From: Spodoptera frugiperda | Lineage: Eukaryota; Arthropoda; Insecta; Lepidoptera; Noctuidae | Assembly: GCF_023101765.2 (NCBI RefSeq) | Contig: NC_064216.1 | Location: 7,877,545-7,941,544, forward strand | DNA length: 64,000 nt | Reading direction: 5' to 3' | In this document: piece by piece, positions 37,451-50,743 of the stretch | Layout of the letters: each line of letters starts with the position of its first letter | Numbering within the stretch: position 1 is the first letter of the stretch | Program-made: the position numbers and the translations under genes | The notes under the pieces: model-generated | The model's database searches: none | The model's input: only the letters and a program-made list of their open reading frames with translations | Told to the model about the DNA's origin: nothing

Positions 37451-40400
37451 TTAAGTGCGGAGTTTTTTCGGAATGACAGAACAATTCAAACATTTCTTTT
37501 TGTCAGAAAATTCGACGAGAGCTTTAACACCATTTAGGATTTCTTTACAACATACAATGATTTCTTCTCTGGGTAGCAGGAAGCGATCCTGTTTGCTTCT
37601 CAATTCGACAAGGTAGGAGAAGGGGATGCGAGCCGTGCCATAGCTCCAGTCAATACTAGTTCCAGAAGCATAATACATTATATCCTTAAAGTTACCAACT
37701 TTGTACATACGACCAGTTGTCTCGAAAATGGCCTGGAATAAACGTAAAACTATAAGAAAAATATAAGTTACAAAAAATAGCATGCTGCGTACAGCACTCC
37801 TTCCACTCATTTCACACTCATCTTGTGAACTTAATTGCTAAACGCAACAAGCTGGGTTTGGTTAAAAACTTTGTATTTGTTGTTGTTTGTGTTTCTTTTA
37901 TGACGTATAGATGTCTTTGGAATTTGGTACAAGTATAATCTTCATAATCAGCACAACATTAATTAGGTCTATTGCGCCTACCACACGTGCATGCCTGACC
38001 ACAGTTTTAATTGCACATGCTTGTCGCATGAAAAGACTGAACACTGATGTGTCTACCACACGACACAGTTAAGTACGCGCAAGCCACATTCTTGTCGACA
38101 TCGTCGGCGTGGAAACAATGGTACCCAATGAAGAACTATTTCTTCTGCTATTATTTTTCAAGTGTTTGCTTGTGAAAAAAAGAAAATACAAAAGTCAAAG
38201 TGTAAACGATCAAAGTGGATAAAAAAATGGCTGTTGAATAGAAAAATTCATTCACATATACATCTACTCAAGGATTTAAGAGATGAGCCAAGCGATTGGC
38301 GGAATTATTTACAAATCCGTAATAGTAAATCCGCCATTTTTAACGACCGTGCGCTGTACTACCAACTCTGCGCTCGCAGACAAGCTTGTACAAGTATAGC
38401 TTGCGCATGCCAGAATTTCAAGCAAGTTTAAAAACCATCAAGCCAAGCATTGGAGTTTGCGCATGCTACCGTTTTACCAACTACACGCACAGTGTTCAGT
38501 GTACAAGCTGGCATGCGCAAGTAAAACTGCGGTCAAGCATGCACGTGTGGTAGGCGCATATGTCTAATGTTAATTAAAAAAAAGTGTTGGAATCTTACTT
38601 TAGCCATAGCAGTTCCACCTTCAAGTAAATTGACATAATCCGGGCATGGGTCGGCTGTGTGACACCATGGAAAGGAGATTGCTTCACTGCAAGCGTGAAA
38701 CGATAGGAATATCTTAAACGGTGTCCCCGAGTACAGAATTATATCCTACAAAAACATTGTAACACGTTTCTTTAAAAATATAGAATGTAATAGATCTAAT
38801 GTTCAAGCTAAAAACATCAAACCTTAATTGCTGTAGTTTCTGGTTCCGAAAAAGGTTCTGGACCACGATAATTTAAATGATTTGGATCGCCAGATGAATG
38901 CTCTGTACCACCACGACCCCAGTAGTACCTGGAATATACATGAAATATTCTGAGCCTATTTCACTGTATTTATATCTGTTCAGAATGTGACGATGGCTTG
39001 GACATCTAGAAAGAAGGGCCAAATTAAAAGTATCCTTAACCGACAAGCTTGCATGAAAAGACTAATGACTGTTGATAAAGCGAAAGAGGTATGTAAGATT
39101 CGTAGTAATTGGCGTTCCATTTTCTCTGCCTGCCCACATGGGAGACAGCCGTGAGGTTATGTTATATCTGTTAGTCGAAATATTGTAGTGACCACTTTCA
39201 TCAGTCTGCTAGTTCTTTACTAAAATCTTCTACAGTTGTAAACATTAGATGTCATAACAGGAACGTACATGTTCTTCATTACTATAAAGAGCTATTATTA
39301 AATACTTCAAAGTTCATACCCAAAATTTCTGTTAAGATCAACTCCGGTAACAGCATTTCCAGACGGTGCTCTATTTTTCCGCCACATCCTATCTACTGTG
39401 TGCGTGTGTTGATAGCCGTCTGGATTCAAAACAGGTACGAAATACCTAAAAATGTTATGTCAATTGAGAAATTATTTATAAGTCTTATGTTTTCAATAAC
39501 ACATTCATACAATTTTTTGGTCTTTTTCTTAAATATACAGGATTCAGTTGTTTAAGTTAATAAAGGTTTAAGTACTCTACCAGTCTTTACTCGTATAGTT
39601 AACAGACAGGGTATCAAAATTTTTGGCTAAATAGTCAGCTATGTATGTTACAACTGCTGTGCTTATCCACTCCCGCGCATGCGTTGCACCGTCCAGCCAT
39701 ATCCCTGTATTATTGGCATCGCTGTTTGAAATTTTCAGCATCTGAAATATTTACACAACGTTAAGATATTTTAGGGAACAGAGAGTAAAGTTCCCTAAGA
39801 AAAGAAGGATCCTCGGATCAGGCGAGGTGATTATGCTTGGCGAGTTTTCTGCCCAACTGTTGTTCGTTGGGATTGTCTATCTATGTTTATTGGCATGTAA
39901 ACTTCACATGTGCGATGTAGGATTTTTATGACGTCATCCGTTGATTTGCTCGTTGATAGTCTATGTGCGACTTCTGTCATCCGTCACTTGTCTTGTGTCA
40001 CCATAATATTAAAAAATATGATGATGATGATACAATAAGGATGCTCAAATAATTTCAAACCTTGATGTCTCTTCCCTCAACAGTTCTACCAATAACGGAC
40101 ACTGTGCATGTTGAAGGAAATTCTTTCTCCAAGTCATTCAAAAAACTGTATACCACGTGCAGTGGGTAAAAATCTCTCCAATCAAGCGTTCGATCTGTAA
40201 ATAAAACCATAGCTATTGGTCCACATGTTGTGTACTAGCCAATAGTAGCTATTTTAGGACATTAACTAAGCTGAGGTGAGGAGTCTTAGTGAGTAGTTTA
40301 AAGATATTTAAAAAGTTCATAGAAATAAAAAAAAATCCTTACTCAAAGAACATTTTAGCCGAGTGACGAGGGGACTCCGAAACCGACGCGTACCAACACA

Positions 40401-40864
40401 CGCTGAAGCGTCACTCATTATCACATCGAAAGGAATATCTCTTCCTCGGAACAGCTTCGCCATTTGCATAATTCTCGTCCCCTCTACCAGTACTTCCATC
40501 ATGTATTGATGCTCTTTGTTGATGATTATGGCTGTGGATTAAAAGACGTTTCTACAGTTTTTTTTGTAAATATTGTGTATATTAAAGTTTGCAAAACTAA
40601 TTTTGATCAGCATAGTTCCAAAAGAATACTTTTCTATCCAACAGTCCCTTCTTCTTCATCAGCTCGATTATCTAGTCCATAAGAATCTAAGCATTTAACT
40701 TGACTGCTCATTTGAGATGGATCGAGTATCCAAGATCTTACTGATTTTGGAAAAAAAACTATTTGGCTTACCACCCTTACTATCCAGGGTCTTTAAAAAC
40801 ATTTTTTGTCCTTCTTTTGAGCAGTGTACGTCCCATATTTGATATCTCGCGTCTTTTCGTGCCA
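37451..40864 (-). CDS. CP4: M14A zinc carboxypeptidase with pro-domain, Ile-specificity type
   Basis: Minus-strand exons 40864-40772, 40531-40343, 40194-40061, 39741-39581, 39445-39320, 38928-38823, 38745-38599, 37732-37451; 412 residues if the ATG is split across the first junction as in CP1 (leader exon ending at 41027). First exon 93 bases, exactly as in CP1. Pro-domain: [20 protein letters not shown] then [20 protein letters not shown]. Catalytic domain from [10 protein letters not shown]. His160/Glu163 (HAREW), NRNF 231-234, His287, Tyr339, Glu362 present; Ile346 gives A-type specificity. The segment after His287 is [10 protein letters not shown] where the paralogues have SYGE or SYYE, a change close to the active site. 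The pro-domain/catalytic linker ([18 protein letters not shown]) is unusually basic and could be a trypsin-type activation site. Two donors are the weak AAG/GTTTGA (after 40061 and 38823). No signal peptide visible. Confidence 0.88.
37958..38575. repeat. 618-bp inverted-repeat element in the last CP4 intron
   Basis: Left end GCGCCTACCACACGTGCATG pairs with right end CATGCACGTGTGGTAGGCGC; with the flanks the pairing extends to about 50-60 bases. The interior repeats CAAGCTTGTACAAG and GCATGCGCAAG words. It ends 24 bases short of the 38599 donor. No ORF of note. Confidence 0.7.
39790..39995 (-). repeat. Dispersed repeat shared with 46440-46650
   Basis: TGACGTCATCCGTTGATTTG, CTATGTGCGACTTCTGTCAT and TGTTGTTCGTTGGGATTGTC occur here and, reverse-complemented, in 46440-46650. 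A mobile family about 200 bases long in a CP4 intron. It contains a TGACGTCA octamer at 39929. Confidence 0.6.
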
Positions 40865-43059
40865 CTTTGAATGTTGTATTGTAACCCTTATACAGTGAAT
40901 TTTGTCCCAATTTATTTTGGGTTGCACCGAAAATTTTAACAAGAATTTGACATGTTAGAAAATTGTTTGAAGTTATTTTGACATTACTTAAGTTTTATTT
41001 TTTCTGTAAAATAGAGAGAATCTTACTAAGTATTTATAAATCGACTAATGTGTAGCTCCTATTTTTTACTATACTTTAAGCTGAGGTCTTTGTTCAATAA
41101 CATAATTACCATTGACGAACAACAACGTTCAATATTTTTTCAACACCTTTGATTGCCGAATATTTTTAACTTTTTAAACACAGCTAACATGATTTCTTTG
41201 GGTCACTTTTTAAAGTGATATAATTTTGTTGGTAAAGTTATTAAGTAAGTATGCAAGTCTTTTAGGTGCACATTCATCTCTACAACTATAACAAACACAT
41301 ACTCACAAAACCAAAAAAGGGAGTCAATTAACAAAATCACTAGACAACACAAGACCGTTGGAACTACTAATGAAGAGTATTTTGACACAAGCTCATTGGC
41401 TAATCCGGGCTGAGCGCGACACTGAATTTCTAGTGCTTTCAATTAATTGGCTAGCTACTGCGGGAGGTGATGCGATCAGCGCGACTAGTGCGTGCACGCT
41501 GCATCGTTTGTCTATCGTAATTGGTCAAAGAGTTCGCTAGCTTTATCATTAGGTGCTATGGTTAGATAGCGAATTCCTAGTATACGGGAATATGATGTCC
41601 TGTGCCTTGTTCATTAATGCGGAAACAAGCTGGTATTTTGGGATTTTGGTAGCTAAATTGGGGGTAAGAAAGACAGTTATTTCCAATGAATAAGATATTA
41701 TTTGATTGGTTTAAAATGTGGTATCATTAAACAATCAATTGTCAATTTTCCTCAAACGTTTAAAAAAGGAAAATTATGTGAATCAAGAACCAATATGTTA
41801 ACAAATCGAAATGGTAACATCCCCTTTTGACAATATAATACAATAATCCCTGACAGATCCGAATAATGCCTTAAAGCGTCAGGGGTATGCTTTTAATGTG
41901 GACCCAGTTCGTGTAAACAAGGATTTTGTTGGCTTCCTACGCCTACGGCGACGGTTCCCAGTTAGAAGCCTATTTATAACTGAAGAAAACGGTACTATCT
42001 CCAAATCCGTCATACATTGCGTTTTTTGTTAGACGACAATGTTCTTGTAACGTATTGACATGGGTAATGTATGTTGAATTAAATAAAAACTGAGATAGTG
42101 TCGTGTTTTAGGTGAGGGTTGGAATCAAAAAATGGTGGCTCCAATAAAGGACATCATTAATTCCCGCCGGTCGCGATGTCGGGCACATCGGGGGATTGCC
42201 TGCATTAACGTAATAACGTCTGAGAAAAATATCCGATCGATATTCGCGAGACATTGTTTGTTGTGGTTGGAACTTAACCAACTAAGTGGGTGGGTGTTTG
42301 TGGGATTTAAGTGGCTGACACAATCTGATTGAGCTTCTTGTGTTTTTCTCAGATCATTACAAACTAGGATTTTAGACTTATTCTTGAAACTAATCGTTAC
42401 ATCAGAATTTGAATTATGATTTACAGCAATTCATATAGTCATAGTAATAAACAAAAAATGTTCTGGTCTCTTTTGGCAAAGCAAAATAAATATTCTTTAA
42501 AAATATACAAATATCCACACAAGTACGACCAAGACGTTTTCTCGTCAGTTTGCAAAGCGTCGAAATCAATTTCCCAAGTGGACGAGGCACGGGGCTCCTA
42601 AGTATTTCTTTCAAATAATTATCCGACAAAAACATCCCAAGATTCTTGCGGAGTTCGTTAGGATGTTACGGGATCCCTCCCTAAGCAGAATTAATGATTC
42701 CCTTTATTGAAAGTTCAATTTTTTGATTAGGAACCGGTGAGCGGTGGGGCGACGCCCTACACTGTTTAAACACCGGATAACACGGCATTTATTTACATTC
42801 GGCCTCTATTGATTTGATTTATTTTTAAGTTGCTCTTTTTGATTTTTTTATTAAAAGATATTTTAATATTGAGCCTATTTTTTCATCTCAAATGTCTGTG
42901 TCACACATGTGGATAACGTAACAGATAATTGAATACGCGTTATAAACGATGCAATTTCAATACTATTCCAACCCCATTGTAGCCTCTAATCCAATCCCAA
43001 AAAGGCATAAGATCTATTTATCGAGACGATACAAATTGCACCGACTCCGGACCCAAGTG

Positions 43060-43160
43060 CCGTAATCTGTTGGCGAGTGAAGGCGATCCGGCGACCGTCC
43101 GGCGTCCGGCGCCGTCCGGCGGTCGACGGGCCACCGGCGGCCGGCGAGAATCTAATTTGG
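43060..43160. other. CCGGCG-rich island
   Basis: About 100 bases with repeated GTCCGGCG and CCGGCGGCC words in a surrounding of over 60 percent AT. Not open in a recognisable protein frame. Resembles a CpG-rich promoter core or an expanded short repeat. Confidence 0.4.
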
Positions 43161-44712
43161 TTCGGTAGCAGTCGCTCATTTGTTCAAATTACACCCCACG
43201 CCGCCCACTGAGATCCAGAAACTGGGAGATGGCGGGAGATGCTGCCAAATTTATAAGTATGTGTTGTGTTTCTTCTTGGTAACTTTAAGAGAGTAGGTAG
43301 TGATGTACGCGTAGTTAGTAAGTATTGAAATATTGTATTACGTATGAAATGTTTTTAATAGATGTATGTAGATCCTTACATATCAAAGCAATCATTTCGA
43401 ACAATAATATTAATAAAAAAAAATATTTTTTTTTATTAGTTTACTTTAGTACAATATTCTGTTAATTAACCTATATTTAATTGTCTACGAAATTTGAAGA
43501 TTTTTACACGAAAATAATAAGAAATTCATACAACAATTTGACCCATTTATACGTATATTTCTATAGTAAAGTAAGGTCTCATACCCTCCCCTGCCCTCCG
43601 TGACCTCGGTGATCGGAGGACTCAAACTATTCAACCCTCAGGCACTTCCGGGTCCTCTCTTTGTTGTGCACGATCTTTCCTTCCTTTATCAATCGAAATA
43701 TTCTTTGAACCGACACATTCTGCATTTGATGGCGCTAATCTCTTTTTGATGAATTTGTCGATTCTACATAGCATTTGCAAACGTATGTTGGAAACATGTT
43801 ATTAGAAAAAGGGTTTTTTGTCAATAGATATAACTAGTTTTATATACGTTGCACGAATGAAAAGTAGCCTATATAATACTTTTTCAAACTAGAAGAATTT
43901 GCTTATATATCAAATTTCGTTTCTACTGATCGACTGATGATGAAGAGTAGCAAACAAATATCAATATATAATTATATCCTCATAAACTTTCATATTATTA
44001 TATTATAAATAGTACAATTTAAAGTTTGTATATTTTCGTAGCACATGTAGCGCTACGCTCGTAGTACCCGTAGCATGTAAAGTGTAGCTCTCGTAGTATA
44101 CATAAATTTTGTAGCGTGGAAAATGTCTTAAAATAATAATAAGTACGTACATTTCTGTTTCTACAATGTCAATGACTTTTAATACATATTATGCTAATTA
44201 TTTATTTTAAATCTTATGTAGGTTTTGCTAAATCCGGAAATGTCGTAGCCACATTACACAGCACTTTTTGCAACCTGTGACTTACACAAATCCTGTTAAC
44301 AGTCTAATCATAAGTTCTAAACCTAAGTAACAATTAATCTTAGCGTAAAATAAGTCCGCGTGCACACGGTAGGTAGTGGTCGTCGAGGCTCAGGTAGAAG
44401 CCAGGTGTCGTTCACGCTTTGCGCATCGGTACACAGACGGCGTTACTACGCGACGCAAGCTCCAACAATTACGCCGTCGCTGACACCGACGCCTGTCGCT
44501 CTTATGTAACCCCCCTTATACTGTTCCTTTACAACATTTCGAGTTTGAGTTTCAGATTAAATTATTATTTTATTTAGTTCGTTCTTTTTACTTCTTAATG
44601 AATATAAATAATGTTTATGACTGATTGGTCTCAGAACTGCGTCGTTGATTGATTAGCGTTTGGGTTCAATCATTAACCGACCGTATTATATTTTCTTAAA
44701 TTTCTTTTTCAG

Positions 44713-45785
44713 CATTGTATATAGAACTAGCTTTTGCCCGCGACTGCGTCCGCGTGGTTGTGTTAGTGGTTGGTGGTTAAAATAAAACGCCTTCTACCCT
44801 TTTTATTTGCTAAAATACAAAGTTTCACTGTTAGAGCTTTAAAAATGACGAATTTCCATATGATCATTCATCCCCTATTTTTACCCACTCTTACCTACTT
44901 TTTTTTTTTTTGCAATAAATAGTAGCTTATGTTCTTTCGTTCCCCATTAAGTGTCTAAATACAAAGTTTCACTGTTACAGCTTTAAAAATGACGAATTTC
45001 CATATGAACATTCATACCTTATTTTTACCCATTCTCCCCTATTTTTTTGCAATAAAAAGTAGTCTATGTTGTTCTTCAGGGTCTATTCTATATCTGTACC
45101 AAATATCATCAAAATGTTCGGTTTACTGGTTTAGGCGTAACGGCGTAAGTGTGAGCCGCGACCTCTCCCGGCACGCGCACCCCTGGCCTTGGCGACGTCC
45201 ACTTCGCAATGGGCCGTGAAGCAGAAATCGTAATATTTTAATTTCAACACAACTTCAAAACCAAACGTCCAATTTTAATCATTCAAAGACCAAATATTAT
45301 CAACATAAACTGTACTTATTGATGAAATAATTTATTTTGATAAGGATTAATAGCATGAGTAAAATAAACGCGTTTAAATGAAGTCCAAAAAAATCAAGAT
45401 TTTTAAATAAAAATGTGGTTGTTGTGCCTCACTCGACATAGATAGGTATAGTGTGTCGCGGACTTTTTTGTAGATATTTGTCAGATCTACAATTAATTAT
45501 AACATTTTATGGTTCTATCTTTTGTAGTTTAGGCAGCGTACGCAAAATAAATAACTTCTTTGGTTGATTTTTTTCAGTTTGTGTCCGAAAAATCCAAATA
45601 TCTTACGGAACCCTATTTTTTTCCAAAATGAAATATAGCCTATGTTACTCGTGGATAATGTAGCTTTCGAATGGTGAAAGAATTTTTAAAATCGGTCCAG
45701 TAGTTTTTGAGCCTATTCATTACAACCAAACAAACAAACAAACAAACAAACAAACAAAGTTTTCCTCTTTATAATATTAGTGTAG
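44713..45785 (+). repeat. LINE 3'-tail-like repeat with internal tandem duplication and AAAC microsatellite
   Basis: Begins TAGAACTAGCTTTTGCCCGC followed by GACTGCGTCCGCGTGG and ends TTATAATATTAGTGTAGAT, the frame of a very common lepidopteran non-LTR tail. Two units of roughly 110 bases sharing CAAAGTTTCACTGTTA and ATGACGAATTTCCATATGA are repeated at about 44815 and 44957. (AAAC)n lies at 45726-45758. Confidence 0.65.
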
Positions 45786-45894
45786 ATTGACGTTTTCCTG
45801 CTTACCACAATGCACTTTCCAAATAGTGAAAATCATAGAAGAGGATTGAATCATAAATAAATAATATCTTTTTACTATCCTCTGCTCTTAAACT

Positions 45895-45975
45895 CGTGAC
45901 CATGAGCTCCAGGCGTAGCTTGAAACTAGTCGAGTTGCCTCGTTAAACAGTTACGCAAATATCCTATACTTAACT
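45895..45975. repeat. Partial copy of the CTAGTCGAGTT palindromic repeat
   Basis: CCATGAGCTCCAGGCGTAGC followed by TTGAAACTAGTCGAGTTGCC matches the right half of the copy at 60683-60814. Confidence 0.5.
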
Positions 45976-46439
45976 ACTCTCACTCTTCTGAAAAATACGT
46001 TATTTAATTATTTCATAAAAAAACAGTATATTTTCAGTACATTTCATAGAGCAGATCACTTCACAGTACTGAAGCTTAATTTCGTAACTAGTTAGTGGTA
46101 CAACTGTCTCGATGTAGGTCACTCGTATTTAGTTGTGACGTTTCGCTGATTTTCTCATTAGCTTTGTTAACGAATAGGCATTTAAATTGGCTTCGAGATT
46201 CTGAGGTACAATTTTGGTTGTTCTTTGCTTTTTTTATATTTCTATGATTTTTAAGCATGAAAAATTTGAATTCGAAATTTCCAGTAACTTAGTGTTGCTT
46301 GTTAAAAATCTTGTCCCAATTTAAGCTAAGTTTTAGGAGTAATATAAATAATCAGCTAGTAAGTCTCCGCTGTTGGAATACTGGTCACGTTTGCCACATT
46401 CTTGGCGCTTGGCAGGTGTGTTCGCGATTACAGCAAAAG

Positions 46440-46650
46440 GTTCAGGTTTATTAGAGTTTGCTGCTACTCGGCTTCTGTCAGATGTTTTGTGGCGATACAT
46501 GACAGAAGTCGCACATAGACGATCGATGAACAAATCAACGGATGACGTTATGAATCCTAGATCGCATATGCGAATTAACATGGATAGAAAATCCCAACGA
46601 ACAACAGCTGGGCATAAGCCTGGTCTGATGATCCTCCTTTTCTTAGAAAA
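46440..46650 (+). repeat. Dispersed repeat, second copy of the 39790 family
   Basis: ATGACAGAAGTCGCACATAG, AAATCAACGGATGACGTTAT and CCAACGAACAACAGCTGGGC are complementary to the copy in CP4. The 122-codon open frame over this copy is therefore probably a chance frame. Confidence 0.6.
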
Positions 46651-47104
46651 CTACTATACTTTCTGTTCATTAAAATCTAGTCCCTTAGTCGGCTCCTACA
46701 GTAAGTACCTAAGAGAAGCAATAGGGGGCGGTTGGGGCTAAATGTAGTTTACTGTGCCGTAACTACACGCCCTTAAAATAAAAATAGTCTCATATAACTT
46801 TAATTTCAAAGGCAAAAACATTACTTTTGACAAAAACATCTCACAATTTCCTTGTTCGAGTTCGACCAGTAGTAGTGTCGTGGTAGATGCGTGCTGGTGC
46901 GAACGTTCACGGTGATTGCGTTTCACTAATGAAGACGGACGTACACCGGCGTGTTACGTAGAGTAACTGGGTGACTAAGCTGAATGCGGGCACGGATATG
47001 TATTATGTATCTAGGTTACACTTGTGGTAGTGTTCCATGTTATTTTCTGAAGAGTTTAGGTATTTGTTAGCTAATATGTACTATGCATTTTTAAGTTGTA
47101 TCGT

Positions 47105-47395
47105 CGCCACGCGTTTTATCCCCGAAGGTGTAGGCAGAGGTACACATTATGACACGCAATGCCTTTGTATAATGTACACCTAATTTTCACCACTTGTGTT
47201 ATAAGTCCTATGTAATAGGGGTGAGCCTATTGCCATTATACATTGGACACAAATCCAGCCTCCGTGCACCTATTGAGAATTTTTCGAAAAACGGAACCAG
47301 TAATATTTTGCCCAACCCGGGAATCGAACCCGAGACCTCGGCATTCTAGCGACCACTCGACAAACAAAAGCGTGGTTGGTCGAGTACGCTATCTC
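47105..47395 (-). repeat. SINE-like repeat, second family, copy 1
   Basis: Minus orientation: B-box complement GGGAATCGAACCCGAGACC, tail words CCCGAAGGTGTAGGCAGAGG and TTGTGTTATAAGTCCTATGT. tRNA-derived by its B box. A better-preserved sister is at 53345-53612. Confidence 0.7.
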
Positions 47396-47837
47396 AGCTG
47401 AATTTAGTTTTAAGTCTAATTACGACTGGCTGGTTAACTACTTATATAGGTGAGTGAGGAATCTTGGGCCTTAGGTTCTAGCAAAGCTTTCATCACTTGT
47501 ATAAAATTACAGATAAGAACAACTAAGGATCGTAATAAACCTCTGCACCGCTACCAATCAATACGATGTAGCTCCAGCATCAATATTTGACTGATACAAC
47601 TCCGTCTTATTACAGACTAACGAACGCAAACGTTAAAATTCTACAAGATTAACTTGTGCCGACTGGTATGACTTGATACTTGGATTTTTTTCACAAGAAA
47701 CACGGAATCTGGTATATAGTAGGAAGTTACAAGGACTTATACCTGTGCATCTTTACTCATTTCCTCGGGGTTAGAAAGCTCGATGTTATATTGGTATCTT
47801 CATAATTCAGGTTTTAGAAATGACCGTACTTTTCAGT

Positions 47838-47995
47838 AAACGAGCAGACGGATAACCTGATGGTAAGCAATCGCCACCGTCCATGGACGCTTGTAATACG
47901 GGAGGCGTTACAAGTGCGTTGCCGGCTTTTTGGGGGTTAGGAATTAAAGGGTTGTTGTTCGGGAATCGGGGATTGGGAAGATTGGGAAGAGTGGA
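47838..47995 (+). repeat. Dispersed repeat (GCGTTACAAGTGCGTTGCCG family)
   Basis: AAACGAGCAGACGGATAACC, GGTAAGCAATCGCCACCGTC and GGCGTTACAAGTGCGTTGCC, ending in GGGAATCGGGGATTGGGAAG. Full-length-looking copy. Confidence 0.75.
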
Positions 47996-50743
47996 ATTGG
48001 GACTCCGGTTCAGTTATTAGTATAAGAATAAGAAATACATAAGAAAGACTATTATTCACTCACGCACTCATAACTGGTACCTACTCAGCAAAACTGGTTA
48101 AGATATTGAAGAATATTATTAAAGCTGTTGTGGTATATAAGTAGAAAATATTAATTTTTGGTTCAAGTACCAAGACTTTTCAAAAATCGCTGATCAAGTT
48201 TGGTGTACCTTCGAAGGAGAGTATTGATTGACTTATTTTTACCAAGTTTTTATACTTGAGTAACATTTATTTTATTCATTAAGAGCTCAACGGTTCTCGT
48301 TTTTTTATTTATTTTACGGCTTAATTGTATTTTGTTAGTCCGTAGAAGATTTTTCTTCAATGAAGGTCGTGAATCATTGACCTTCGAAAGAATATTAATC
48401 AATTTAAAGATTACTTAGAGGAAGTTTTTTTTTAATTAGAGGTAAACTGAAGTATTTGCTCTGGAAGTCATCAGAAAATATATTGACCCGTTCCGATAAG
48501 CATTGTATGCTAATATCTCTTTAAAAGGTTGTATATTAACCTAAAAAGAAAGAGGAACATAAATATCAGAACGAAACCCGCGACAAGAGCAACCCGTCGC
48601 TCCCCAAATATATCGCGTATCAAAACAGACAAACACGATGTTCATTAAACCAAACGTGAACTGTTATAGTTCTACTTTTCATAGTTGTTATCTCAACATC
48701 CGACTAAAGTTCCTCGATTTCCGTACTACCATAACAAGATGTGTTTTATGTACCACATAACTTGACACTCCCCCTCTCCCCGTGTCTTCAAAATTAGCAC
48801 GAGCGAGGGGAGCTTACACGAATATTGGCAGGTCATGATAATGTGGTCGTTAGATATAACAGTGGTAATGCGTTGGGGTGTGTTTTTGCTTTATGTCCCG
48901 TGAAATTTTATTGTCGCATCTCGGCGTCGCGCCAACATCGCTATCCGGCAGGATATATACACAAAATATGTAAAAAAAACTATAAAAACCGACTACCAAA
49001 GCTCTTTAAAGAGGGCGTAATGAAATCCCTAATTTTTTAGTCAAACAAATTATACATGCACGTAGACTTTGGAGGTAGCTAAAAGGGTGACTCAACTTCA
49101 TGCATTTTTAAAGCTGACAAAAACTGGTAGGGCACATAATGCTTGCAAATCTACATATTTGCTTAACATTATCCAAATAAGACAGACGAGGCTTCACCGG
49201 ACGTCTAACTTCGTAAATGAGAGCCGTACTAAGTAAACAGAGGACGACCGGCGGGTAAATAAACGTAACCTCGCGGATCCGGACCGGACAGGGCCCGTTG
49301 TTAGACGACAATGCTCCAAGATTTTATACAGCGCCGGGATATGTTTGGACAGCTAATTGTAGAAGCATGATTGTTACTTGGACAGGTTAATGGGGAGAAG
49401 TACTTCTATTAAGGTTTGTTGGGGAGTGAATCAAGTTTTATAGGTCCGACATTTATGTTTAGATTGGTCGGCAAAAAGGCAGGTAGGATAGCATAGTGAT
49501 CTATGTAGATGAAACAATTAATTCTAGAATTGAGTCTATTTCTTTGAGTTCCAGATCGGAATTGCATAAGTGATACATATAGTCTAAAAACTAAAAGAGA
49601 TCATAATCTACTCCCAGACACAGTCTTCTCAAACAGTACGCCACCAAGTCCCAACAAAATCATTCCCAAACTCTTAAAAGTATCAACAAAATATCCCATT
49701 AATGTTTGACGTAGCATTTTTTCCCGTTTTCGTTACGTTTTATGCTCAAGGGACGTTCGATCACCGTCGCGTCGCGCCGCGTCGTGTCGGTAAACAGATG
49801 ACACGTCGTTCATGTTGTCGACAAAATTAAATCTTATTGTCGACTAACTCGATGGGAATGAGTCGGAAATTCTACCGGGATTACTGCTTCTTGGTGATCG
49901 CTTCGATTAAATCTCTTTTGATATTTTCTAAGGTCTGTATACTTATAATGTGTTTATGTATAGTGTGTTGGTGATTCCGGATTGATGAGTTGGCAGAAAA
50001 TGTAAATGTGTAGAGATATTATTGTGTAAAGTAACGTATAAGAAACTTGGAAGGCATCGGGCAGCATCGTTCTTTGTCATAGGTATATAACGCTCTCTGA
50101 TAAACATACACGTAATTTTTACAATGCGATCTCCAACCCATTCAACAAATCCATCTTTACTTATGTAGATGAACCCATAGTCTATTAGTGAACAGAAAGA
50201 GTTTGACTTGCAGAAACATTGCTATAAATAAGTTCTTGTAACAACAACTAGCTTAGTCTAAATTGACTTTTACTTCAGTCTATTTTATATCATATTTAGT
50301 CATATTATAATCATTAGCTTTATCTTAGACCAAAATTACTTCACAATACATATAAATCACGGTGTATTAGTACAGTGTAGTGGCTATAACAAACAAATGA
50401 TGTTGTCTAACTAATTGCAGGATGACAGCGAGGTATTTACTTAGCATTAGACCAGATTACTAGCTGTCATTGATAATTACACTGTTGAACCAGCATTAGC
50501 ATGTTATGACATGTCACTTTGATGTCTATGACTTACAACGTTATACATTTACAATGAATACTCGTATCTGTCTATTTATTCTAAGACAACTTAGTAGGAT
50601 GTCGGTCAAAATATTATTGAAGAGAGTGAACTTATTTAACAGTGTCCATTCTTAACATTTTTAAAATAATACTTCGTGAGTTGACAATCTAAAGACTTCT
50701 CGCTTTAGGAATTGTGTTTGTGAAGACTTGACCAAAAAGCCAG

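Noticed and set aside
46373..46741. 122-codon open frame
   Set aside because: It lies over a dispersed repeat also present at 39790-39995, starts in unrelated sequence, and matches no family I recognise.
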